Below, piece by piece: positions 1-5,186 of a stretch of DNA of 6,871 nucleotides. The stretch is from Bacteroidales bacterium UBA4347. Its GTDB lineage: Bacteria > Bacteroidota > Bacteroidia > Bacteroidales > P3. The DNA is taken from contig DGTB01000221.1 of assembly GCA_002394185.1 (NCBI GenBank), positions 1 to 6,871 of the forward strand, written 5' to 3'. Each line of letters begins with the position of its first letter. Position 1 is the first letter of the stretch. The notes under the pieces are model-generated. The model searched no databases and was not told where the DNA came from. It saw only the letters and a list, made by a program, of their open reading frames with translations. A program made the translations under genes and the position numbers.

Positions 1-528
1 GTGAAGGAGGTGCTGGCCGACTTCGGCAAGGTGGACATCCTGGTCAACAACGCCGGCATCACCGACGACAGCGCCGTCAAGCGCATGACCGAGGAGCAGA
101 TGGACCGCGTGATGCACACCAACCTCGGTTCCGTCTTTTGCATGACCAAGGCCATACAGCCGTCGATGTGGAAGCAGGGCTACGGCTCCATCGTCAACAT
201 CGGTTCGGTGGTGGGCATCGCAGGCAACTACAACCAGGCCAACTATGCCGCCTCCAAGGCCGCCATCATAGGCTTCAGTAAGAGCTGCGCCAAAGAGTTC
301 GCGGCCCGCAACATCCGTGTCAACGTGGTGGCTCCGGGCTTTGTGGAGACCGAGATGACCGCCGAGGTGCCGGAGGAACTGATGAAGACTTGGTGTCAGC
401 GCATCCCCATGAAACGCCCCGGCACAACCGACGAAGTGGCGCAGGCCTGCGTATTCCTGGCCAGCGACATGTGCCCCTACATCACCAGCGTCGTCCTCCC
501 CATCTGCGGGGGCATGGAAGACGCTTGA
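1..528 (+). CDS. fabG: FabG-like 3-oxoacyl-[ACP] reductase (SDR family), 5' end cut by the window
   Basis: This is a short-chain dehydrogenase/reductase, best matched to FabG, which uses NADPH to reduce 3-oxoacyl-ACP in the cytoplasmic fatty-acid elongation cycle. Visible in the 175 residues are NNAG at 16-19, the catalytic-tetrad Asn in TNLG (41), the catalytic Ser in NIGS (69), YAASK with Tyr82 and Lys86, and the NVVAPGFVET segment near 108-117. The N-terminal TGxxxGIG cofactor loop and about 70 residues are missing relative to the usual 245-250, so the gene begins upstream and the GTG at position 1 is probably an internal Val codon. The C-terminus is odd: the usual YITGQ..H.DGGM reads YITSVVLPICGGMEDA, so the conserved Gly after Thr is Ser. 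Another SDR such as an acetoacetyl-CoA reductase is possible. The stop is followed directly by a heptamer repeat and the btuF-like gene. Confidence 0.85.
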   Translation: MKEVLADFGKVDILVNNAGITDDSAVKRMTEEQMDRVMHTNLGSVFCMTKAIQPSMWKQGYGSIVNIGSVVGIAGNYNQANYAASKAAIIGFSKSCAKEFAARNIRVNVVAPGFVETEMTAEVPEELMKTWCQRIPMKRPGTTDEVAQACVFLASDMCPYITSVVLPICGGMEDA

Positions 529-529
529 G

Positions 530-557
530 AAATGAAAAATGAAAATTGAAAATTGAG
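530..557. repeat. 7-bp tandem repeat, 4 units, in the fabG-btuF gap
   Basis: Four head-to-tail heptamers can be read: AAATGAA (530-536), AAATGAA (537-543), AATTGAA (544-550) and AATTGAG (551-557). The array begins 1 nt after the fabG-like stop and fills the gap up to the next gene. It contains ATG triplets at 532 and 539, both closed by stops inside the array (547 and 554). It also contains the TTG at 553 that opens the btuF-like reading frame, so the array supplies both the leader and the likely start codon of that gene. Confidence 0.85.
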
Positions 558-1476
558 AAACACGTTGCCCATCAAACCCATTAACCCCATCAAACCCATC
601 AACCCCATCATCTTGGGCCTCGTCCTGCTGTTCGCCGCTTGCGGCGGGCCGCAACAGCAAGCCGCTACCACCGACACCGTCACCGACGACTATGGCCGCA
701 CCGTCGTCATCCCCGCCCACCCGCAGCGCGTGGTGAGCCTCTCCCCTGCCGTGACGGAAATCATATACGCCCTCGGCGCCGACAGCCTCCTCGTGGGACG
801 CACCGACTTCTGCGAGTATCCCGCCGAGGCGTTGCAGATTCCCACCGTCGGCGGCATCAGCAACCTGAACATCGAGAAGATCCTCTCGCTCAATCCCGAC
901 CTCGTCATCAGCGGTTCCATGGTGGGCAAGAAAGCCACCGACCAGATGGACCAGATGGGCACCCCGATGGTGTGCGTCATCGAGAAGCCCCGGTTCGAAG
1001 CCCTCTACGACAACATCCGCGCCATCGGCCGCCTGGTGGGCAAGGAAAAGGAGGCCGACTCGCTGAATGCGTTAATGAGAGAACGCGCCAATGCGTTGGA
1101 CAATCGCACAATCACACAATCACACGATAACGCACTCCCGAAGGTCTACTACGTCGTTGGCTTCGGTCCCACGGGCAATTTCACCGCCGGGGGCAACACC
1201 TTCATCAACGACATCATCCGCATGGCCGGAGGCCGCAACATTGCCGAGGAGGTCGAGGGCTGGAACTACAGCCTCGAAGCCCTGATGCAGGAGAATCCCG
1301 ACTACATCATCGTGCGCCGCGAGGACAGCGCCACCTTCTGCGGCATGAAGCCCTACAACACCCTCGACGCTGTGCGCAAGGGTCACGTCATCGGCATCGT
1401 CAGCGGCACGTTCGACCTTCAGGTACCGCGCAATATCGACGCCATCCTCTACCTCCGCCAGCGCATGAGCGAGTAG
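553..1476 (+). CDS. btuF: BtuF/FecB-type substrate-binding lipoprotein of an ABC importer (probably cobalamin, possibly siderophore or heme)
   Basis: This is a periplasmic-binding-protein type 2 domain (PF01497-like) that would capture a corrinoid or iron chelate and deliver it to a BtuCD/FecCD-type permease. Residues 20-30 form a hydrophobic stretch ending in the lipobox LFAAC with Cys30, so it should be membrane-anchored. Family features are DDYGRTVVIP (45-54), RVVSLSPAVTEIIYALGA (59-76), TDFCEYP (84-90), NLNIEKILSLNPDLVI (104-119), and VYYVVGFGPTGNFTAGGNTF (198-217) opening the second lobe. Cobalamin is favoured because the TDFCEYP region resembles BtuF, but the substrate is inferred. No ATG precedes the lipobox in frame; TTG553 is the first start after the in-frame stop at 547, and TTG565 is the alternative. 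The n-region is a 9-bp tandem repeat, and the inter-lobe linker carries an 8-bp repeat. No permease or ATPase gene is in the window. Its last 31 bp of coding sequence before the final Glu codon recur at 3223-3253. Confidence 0.85.
   Translation: MRNTLPIKPINPIKPINPIILGLVLLFAACGGPQQQAATTDTVTDDYGRTVVIPAHPQRVVSLSPAVTEIIYALGADSLLVGRTDFCEYPAEALQIPTVGGISNLNIEKILSLNPDLVISGSMVGKKATDQMDQMGTPMVCVIEKPRFEALYDNIRAIGRLVGKEKEADSLNALMRERANALDNRTITQSHDNALPKVYYVVGFGPTGNFTAGGNTFINDIIRMAGGRNIAEEVEGWNYSLEALMQENPDYIIVRREDSATFCGMKPYNTLDAVRKGHVIGIVSGTFDLQVPRNIDAILYLRQRMSE
568..612. repeat. 9-bp tandem repeat, 5 units, coding for the signal-peptide n-region
   Basis: The units are CCCATCAAA (568), CCCATTAAC (577), CCCATCAAA (586), CCCATCAAC (595) and CCCATCATC (604). 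The period is three codons, so copy-number change would keep the frame. Read in the btuF-like frame it gives Pro-Ile-Lys/Asn triplets at residues 6-20, just before the hydrophobic core of the signal peptide. Lys/Asn-Pro-Ile repeats are atypical for a lipoprotein n-region. Confidence 0.9.
1101..1124. repeat. 8-bp tandem repeat, 3 units, inside the btuF-like gene
   Basis: The units are CAATCGCA (1101), CAATCACA (1109) and CAATCACA (1117). Three units total 24 bp, so the frame holds at this copy number, and the segment encodes roughly NRTITQSH (183-190) in the linker before the second lobe. Gain or loss of one unit would shift the frame and truncate the protein. Confidence 0.85.
1440..1470 (+). 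repeat. 3' end of the btuF-like gene, source copy of the 31-bp direct repeat
   Basis: These 31 bp, from the last base of the Asp codon before AILYLRQRMS through AGC, recur without mismatch at 3223-3253. After them this copy reads GAGTAG (Glu, stop), whereas the other reads CGCTGA (Arg, stop). CTGAG follows shortly after in both, so the related sequence may extend a little further with a small gap. Confidence 0.9.
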
Positions 1477-1502
1477 CTGAGGGGCTTTGCTGGCATGTCT
1501 TA

Positions 1503-2993
1503 TTAGTTGAGCGGAATCAGCGTACTGATCTCGATATTGTTATTGGACTCCGTCTGGCCACCCACGCGTGTGATGCCGCGCTGGGGTCCTTTCACGTCGG
1601 TGATAAGGGTCGTCGTAGAGCCGTCGGCCATGATGACGCTCTCGATGAAAGCTCCCAGGCCACCGTCGTAGTTACAGCCTGTCTCGAAATTGAAGGCAGG
1701 CACCTGTGAGCGGTCGCACGTAACCTCCTCAGTCTGCAGTGTAGCGAGGTTATAGATGGTAAAGCTCTGCAAGCCACCGTTCATATGCGGCTCATAGCAG
1801 TAGCCCTCGGCATCGAACAGGCTGTATTGGGGCCAGCCGGCAGGCAGTGAGCTTTCGGTGAGCTGGTAGGTGTTTGAGTTGAAGGTAAAGAGCGTCGTCC
1901 CGCTGACCCAAGAGTAGTTCTCCTCGTCGCTGACATAGACCGTCGTCGAGTAGGTCTCGTACTGGTCGCCGGTGAAATAGCCCTCAGCCACAGCGGTGGC
2001 GGTAGCCGGCGAGGTGCTGACGTCGACAAGGTAGATGCTGTCGGTGGTCGTAATATATTCGTTCCCTTCCCAAATCTCAACATAGGCCGAAACAAAGAAC
2101 TTGCCACCGATGCAGCGCATCTCGGGCCCATAGTCGTTGCCTGGTATGCCCTGTATGGCGGGCAGGGTGCCGTCGGGGGCCATGATGGAGGCTACGTCGG
2201 GCGAGTTGCCAGTGTAGCAGATGGTGGTGCCCAAGTGTCCCTGGTTGTCGGTGACCGAGTAGCCGATGTTGTAGTCGAGCACATTATAGAACGAGATGGA
2301 GCTGCCATTGTCGTGCAGCCGGGTGAGGCCGCCATAATAGGTGCCCGAAGCCAGGTAGATGTCGTCGCCCAGTTGGTTGATGAGTCCCAATTTGCGCAGG
2401 CGGTCGCCCGTAAGGTCGCCGTCGACGGGCAGCCCATTGTCGCCGCCATAGCCTACCAAACCCACGCTTCCAAGGCCGGGAACATAAATTGACACGATGG
2501 GAAACTTGATAATTACCTCGTTCAGGTCGAATATCTTGCCGTCGTTCTTACGGATGAGGAAGTTCTCGCCGAAATTCTGTTTGCTGTGGTTCACCATGTC
2601 GCGGATAGCGTCCTGCATACTCTCGCTGAATCCACTATAGTCGTCGCACTCGTAACGGCAGCCCACAAGCCAGATGTACTTGTCGCCCACGGGCACCATC
2701 TGGTTGATCGTTAGCGTCAGTTTGCGACTCAGCTCGCTGGCCACCCCATTGTCGTCACACTGATACTCGTAGGCGACAATGTTCATATTGCCCTCCTCGT
2801 CAATACTGTAGAGATACTGCTGGCTGCTGCCGTTCTCTTTCGTGCCGTTATGTCCACCTGCCAGAGCCAGATAATTGGCACCGTTGAGGTTGACACGGTC
2901 CATCTTGAACTTGTAGAAATGGTCGTCGTCACTGCACGAGACGAACAACACTGCCAAAAAAGCCATACAAAACAGGCGGTAAAAGTTTTTCAT
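1503..2993 (-). CDS. Predicted surface-exposed lipoprotein of unknown function, possibly a beta-propeller
   Basis: This is a 496-residue lipoprotein that I cannot assign to a named family. MKNFYRLFCMAFLAVLF is a signal peptide ending in the lipobox FVSC with Cys20. The Cys is followed by Ser-Asp-Asp-Asp, matching the Bacteroidetes lipoprotein export signal pattern (S followed by acidic residues), so an outer-leaflet location is likely. The mature part is rich in Gly, Asp, Tyr and Thr. It shows loosely recurring strand-turn segments of the type LYSIDEEGNMNIVAYE, IYLVDVSTS, LFTFNSNTYQL, YSLFDAEGYCYE and FTIYNLATLQ, as in propeller proteins that track a running value. This fold call is inference. 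No membrane segment follows the signal peptide and no catalytic motif is recognisable. The ATG lies about 40 nt downstream of a good Bacteroidetes promoter, which supports this start. It converges on the btuF-like gene with 26 nt between stops and is not in an operon here. Confidence 0.85.
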   Translation of the reverse strand: MKNFYRLFCMAFLAVLFVSCSDDDHFYKFKMDRVNLNGANYLALAGGHNGTKENGSSQQYLYSIDEEGNMNIVAYEYQCDDNGVASELSRKLTLTINQMVPVGDKYIWLVGCRYECDDYSGFSESMQDAIRDMVNHSKQNFGENFLIRKNDGKIFDLNEVIIKFPIVSIYVPGLGSVGLVGYGGDNGLPVDGDLTGDRLRKLGLINQLGDDIYLASGTYYGGLTRLHDNGSSISFYNVLDYNIGYSVTDNQGHLGTTICYTGNSPDVASIMAPDGTLPAIQGIPGNDYGPEMRCIGGKFFVSAYVEIWEGNEYITTTDSIYLVDVSTSPATATAVAEGYFTGDQYETYSTTVYVSDEENYSWVSGTTLFTFNSNTYQLTESSLPAGWPQYSLFDAEGYCYEPHMNGGLQSFTIYNLATLQTEEVTCDRSQVPAFNFETGCNYDGGLGAFIESVIMADGSTTTLITDVKGPQRGITRVGGQTESNNNIEISTLIPLN

Positions 2994-3037
2994 ATTTTTG
3001 AATTTTTGTGTTTATGTTTAATTCTTTTTCCGATTTG

Positions 3038-3068
3038 CAAAAGTACAAATAATATTCCATCCGACAAA
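3038..3068 (-). promoter_or_regulatory. Bacteroidetes-type promoter of the surface lipoprotein gene
   Basis: On the minus strand there is a -33 box TTTG (3065-3068), a 19-nt spacer and a -7 box TACTTTTG (3038-3045) matching TAnnTTTG. Immediately upstream of the -33 box on that strand is a run of ten A (T on the plus strand, 3069-3078) that could act as an UP-like element. Transcription should begin near 3030-3033, leaving an AT-rich leader of roughly 40 nt before the ATG at 2993. Confidence 0.8.
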
Positions 3069-3124
3069 TTTTTTTTTTCTATTTATATAGATACAATAAA
3101 TTTCTGTAAAAGACGTTTTAATAT

Positions 3125-3230
3125 ATTATGGATAAATTAAGCTATGCATTGGGCCACAACATTGGCCACCAACTGATTGGTATGGGCTTGGGAAAGAGCC
3201 TGAACATTGACGATTATGCCGCCGCCATCC
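3125..3230 (+). repeat. Duplicated 5' end of the FKBP gene, copy A (106 bp)
   Basis: Matches 4524-4629 at 104 of 106 positions, starting 3 nt before the ATG. Both mismatches fall in codon 4 (TTA here, CTT at 4536-4538), both Leu; the remaining 91 bp (3140-3230) are identical. Upstream of 3125 the two copies have unrelated flanks: AT-rich here, GC-richer before 4524. Confidence 0.95.
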
Positions 3231-3259
3231 TCTACCTCCGCCAGCGCATGAGCCGCTGA
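3128..3259 (+). pseudogene. Chimeric ORF: FKBP N-terminus fused in frame to the btuF-like C-terminus
   Basis: A 43-codon open frame runs from ATG3128 to TGA3257-3259. Codons 1-34 are the start of the FKBP gene found intact at 4527 (MDKLSYALGH onwards to AAAI). Codons 35-43 read LYLRQRMSR, the tail of the btuF-like protein, whose own tail is LYLRQRMSE. The two sources overlap at CGCCATCC (3223-3230), present in both, which marks the junction. The product lacks the whole FKBP catalytic domain and any binding-protein lobe, so it is most simply a recombination scar. I see no matching promoter on the plus strand just upstream; the AT-rich sequence there carries the divergent lipoprotein promoter. 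Its stop lies 4 nt from the convergent DUF454 stop, where the end of a btuF-like gene would sit in an intact locus. Confidence 0.85.
3223..3253 (+). repeat. Duplicated 3' end of the btuF-like gene (31 bp)
   Basis: Identical to 1440-1470 over 31 bp and in the same codon phase. Its first 8 bp (CGCCATCC, 3223-3230) are shared with the FKBP-derived repeat. The following bases give Arg-stop in place of Glu-stop, so this is a slightly diverged copy and not a perfect duplicate. Confidence 0.9.
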
Positions 3260-3263
3260 GATT

Positions 3264-3638
3264 TCAATCGTCGTTCTTGGCGTTGGGGACCGCGAAGATG
3301 ACCGTCAGCGCCCCCACGGCACCGGCGGCAAGCACTATGGGCCGCGCCACCGAGGTGGAGGGGATGAAGACAAACGCCGAGAGAAGCACGAAAAACACCA
3401 TCACCCCCACGGCGCCGGCCTTCTGGGTGGCCGTCATGCCTCCGTGCCTGTGGTAGGAACGGATATACTTGCCCAGCCAAGAGTCGAGCAGCCATTGCTG
3501 CAGACGCGGCGACGAGCGGTAGAAAAGCCACGACGCCAGCAGCAGGAACGGCGTCGTGGGAAGGCCCGGCACAATCACGCCCAGCACACCCAAGCCCACA
3601 CAGATCAATCCTAAAGCGATATATATTATCCTTTTCAT
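3264..3638 (-). CDS. DUF454/YbaN-family small inner-membrane protein
   Basis: A 124-residue membrane protein whose length and motifs fit the DUF454 (YbaN) family, for which no biochemical role is established that I can name. Predicted membrane segments lie near residues 5-22, 76-93 and 99-117. The family signature is clear: PGLPTTPFLLLASWLFYRSSPRL at about 24-46, then WLGKYIRSYHRHGGMT in a cytoplasmic or periplasmic loop, then a Lys-containing lead-in to the second hydrophobic pair. The ATG is 2 nt after the stop of the unknown membrane protein at 3641, so the two are almost certainly co-transcribed and translationally coupled. It ends in an acidic KNDD tail and converges on the chimeric ORF. 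Confidence 0.88.
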   Translation of the reverse strand: MKRIIYIALGLICVGLGVLGVIVPGLPTTPFLLLASWLFYRSSPRLQQWLLDSWLGKYIRSYHRHGGMTATQKAGAVGVMVFFVLLSAFVFIPSTSVARPIVLAAGAVGALTVIFAVPNAKNDD

Positions 3639-3640
3639 TG

Positions 3641-4390
3641 TCAGTTGCTTTTATTGTTTTCCTCCCATAATGGGTCGGTGGAATATCCGTTGAGTGCCGA
3701 CTCCAGGCTGCAGGCACACCCAAGGACGACGGGACGGTCGGGATACATCTCCCGATACAACGCCACACGGCTTTCCAAGTCCATGCCCGCGAGTGGGTCG
3801 CGATTGTCGTTGAGCCTCATTCCGAGCACCAGGGCCGGGTCGTGCAGCGGTGGCCGCCAGCCATCGTAAAGACAGTATTCCGTATGGTAAAGGAACTTCA
3901 TTCCGGCGATGCGCTCCGTCATCGGATTGCCGTCGGGCACGCGGCCTTCATCGTAAGCCTCGCACGCAGAGTTGTAGCTTTTGCTACAGCCGAGGGCGAA
4001 CAGGACACAGAGCAGTACGCCAGCCAGGTACCACAACCTCGCAGCTGCGAACACAGGACGAACCATATTGCGCCACACCAGCAGAAACAGGAACCAAAGC
4101 GGCACAGGCATACACACCACCCATACTCCCAGGAACAAGCACCAGTAGACGTACACACACGTGCTGATGCCGCACAGCAAGGCATTCACGCCCCTCATCC
4201 GCGTCTGCTCCAACCTTGTGAAACCGATGACGTTCAGAAAACTGACCGCCTGCACAATGGCGGCCCACAACACCGGACGGCAGAAACCCACGTTGCTTGC
4301 AATGTTGCCACAAATGCAGATTGCAACCAACACCAAATTGACGCCCGGCACAACCTTGTGCCAAAAGCCACTCCAATCTTTCGCCATCAT
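3641..4390 (-). CDS. Membrane protein of unknown function with five predicted segments and a soluble C-terminal part
   Basis: I do not recognise this family. Of 249 residues, hydrophobic segments lie near 16-32, 38-56, 68-86, 88-105 and 117-134. They are followed by about 115 mostly polar residues with repeated acidic motifs (EAYDEGRVPDGNP, RLNDNRDPLAGMDLESR, MYPDRPVVLGCACSLES). The sequence is rich in Cys and Trp; LFALGC near 130-135 resembles a lipobox but is internal to a membrane segment. The frame can be extended to a TTG at 4420, but ATG4388-4390 is preferred because it is preceded by an A-rich stretch (GTTAAAAAA) typical of Bacteroidetes leaders; a second ATG follows directly at 4385-4387. 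It is the first gene of a two-gene unit with DUF454 and has its own promoter. Confidence 0.75.
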   Translation of the reverse strand: MMAKDWSGFWHKVVPGVNLVLVAICICGNIASNVGFCRPVLWAAIVQAVSFLNVIGFTRLEQTRMRGVNALLCGISTCVYVYWCLFLGVWVVCMPVPLWFLFLLVWRNMVRPVFAAARLWYLAGVLLCVLFALGCSKSYNSACEAYDEGRVPDGNPMTERIAGMKFLYHTEYCLYDGWRPPLHDPALVLGMRLNDNRDPLAGMDLESRVALYREMYPDRPVVLGCACSLESALNGYSTDPLWEENNKSN

Positions 4391-4461
4391 TTTTTTAACA
4401 GTTTTCCCGAATAACGGCAATATTGCGTTTTTATTGTCCCGAAAAAAATATCGCCAGCGAG

Positions 4462-4493
4462 CAAAAATACGGCTTTATGGCGACCGCCCACAA
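4462..4493 (-). promoter_or_regulatory. Bacteroidetes-type promoter of the membrane protein/DUF454 unit
   Basis: On the minus strand there is TTG (4491-4493), a 21-nt spacer and TATTTTTG (4462-4469), matching TAnnTTTG. The predicted start of transcription is near 4455, giving a leader of about 65 nt to the ATG at 4390. No equally good match was found on the plus strand of this gap for the FKBP gene at 4527. Confidence 0.65.
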
Positions 4494-4523
4494 TAAAACC
4501 CGACAAACGCCGTTATTGAAGGC

Positions 4524-4629
4524 ATTATGGATAAACTTAGCTATGCATTGGGCCACAACATTGGCCACCAACTGATTGGTATGGGCTTGGGAAAGAGCCT
4601 GAACATTGACGATTATGCCGCCGCCATCC
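4524..4629 (+). repeat. 5' end of the FKBP gene, copy B of the 106-bp repeat
   Basis: This is the intact-gene partner of 3125-3230, covering 3 nt of leader and codons 1-34 plus one base of the FKBP gene. Right after the repeat ends (CGCGACGTG onwards) the gene becomes visibly richer in G and C at third codon positions than the repeated segment itself. Confidence 0.95.
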
Positions 4630-5135
4630 GCGACGTGATGGAGGGCCGGCCGGAACAGATGAGCGCCGCCGAGGTGCAGCAGGTGCTACAGCACTTCTTC
4701 GACGAGCTGGAGGAGCGCCAGCAGGCCGAGGCCGCCGAGCGTGGCCGCGCCGCCCGCGCCGAGGGCGAGGCTTTCCTGGCCGAGAACAAGAAGCAGCCCG
4801 GCGTGGTGACCACCGCCAGCGGCCTGCAGTACACCGTGTTGCAGGAAGGCACCGGCCGCCAGCCCAAGGCCAGCGACACCGTGCGCTGCCACTACGAGGG
4901 CCGTCTCCTCGACGGCACGGTCTTTGACTCCAGCTACCGCCGCGGCGTGCCCGCCGACTTCGGCCTGCGCCAGGTCATCAGCGGCTGGACCGAGGGCGTG
5001 CAGCTCATGAAGGAAGGTGCAAAGTTCCGTTTCTTCATCCCCTACCAGCTGGCTTATGGCACACAGGGTGCAGGCAACAGCATTCCGCCTTATGCCGCCT
5101 TGATATTTGACGTGGAGCTGCTCGAAGTGCTCTGA
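4527..5135 (+). CDS. FKBP-type peptidyl-prolyl cis-trans isomerase, FklB/FkpA-like, no signal peptide
   Basis: A peptidyl-prolyl isomerase that would speed proline-limited folding and act as a chaperone. The 202-residue length matches FklB (FKBP22). Residues 1-90 are a helical FKBP_N-type dimerisation region, with a charged, coiled-coil-like stretch at about 45-88 rich in Glu, Arg and Ala. The catalytic domain starts at GLQYTVLQEGTG (99-110). Pocket residues expected from FKBP12 are present: Tyr123 in HYEG, Phe133-Asp134 in TVFDSS, Val150-Ile151 and Trp154 in VISGW, Tyr177 in LAYG, IPP at 186-188, and Phe194 in LIFDVEL. There is no hydrophobic N-terminal stretch, so it is predicted cytoplasmic. 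The stop is 51 nt before the next FKBP gene. Its first 34 codons are duplicated at 3128. Confidence 0.93.
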   Translation: MDKLSYALGHNIGHQLIGMGLGKSLNIDDYAAAIRDVMEGRPEQMSAAEVQQVLQHFFDELEERQQAEAAERGRAARAEGEAFLAENKKQPGVVTTASGLQYTVLQEGTGRQPKASDTVRCHYEGRLLDGTVFDSSYRRGVPADFGLRQVISGWTEGVQLMKEGAKFRFFIPYQLAYGTQGAGNSIPPYAALIFDVELLEVL

Positions 5136-5186
5136 AAAAAGTGAGAAAGGAAAACATTAAAAATTTATTCAAAAATAACACAACAG

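Noticed and set aside
568..612. Repeat array considered as a CRISPR remnant
   Set aside because: Units are 9 bp and directly contiguous, with no spacers and no cas gene.
477..683. Minus-strand small frame with Met-Gly-Leu repeats across 568-612
   Set aside because: This is the reverse reading of the 9-bp array; it overlaps two plus-strand genes and has no leader.
1477..1502. Possible bidirectional terminator between the convergent btuF-like and lipoprotein genes
   Set aside because: No convincing stem or T tract can be drawn in these 26 nt.
3232..3768. Minus-strand frame overlapping DUF454 and the end of the membrane protein
   Set aside because: Arg/Gly/His-rich shadow; both overlapped genes have better coding evidence in their own frames.
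3842..4414. Plus-strand open frame (190 codons) opposite the membrane protein
   Set aside because: It is rich in His, Gln and Arg with no domain, while the minus frame shows consistent membrane segments, a promoter and coupling to DUF454.
4391..4420. TTG-initiated N-terminal extension of the membrane protein
   Set aside because: The ten added residues come from a stretch that looks like an A-rich leader, and two ATG codons (4388, 4385) lie directly after it.
4410..4517. Inverted pair AATAACGGC (4410-4418) and GCCGTTATT (4509-4517)
   Set aside because: Only 9 bp with about 90 bp between arms and no extension on either side; chance is a sufficient explanation, although the arms flank the intergenic promoter region.
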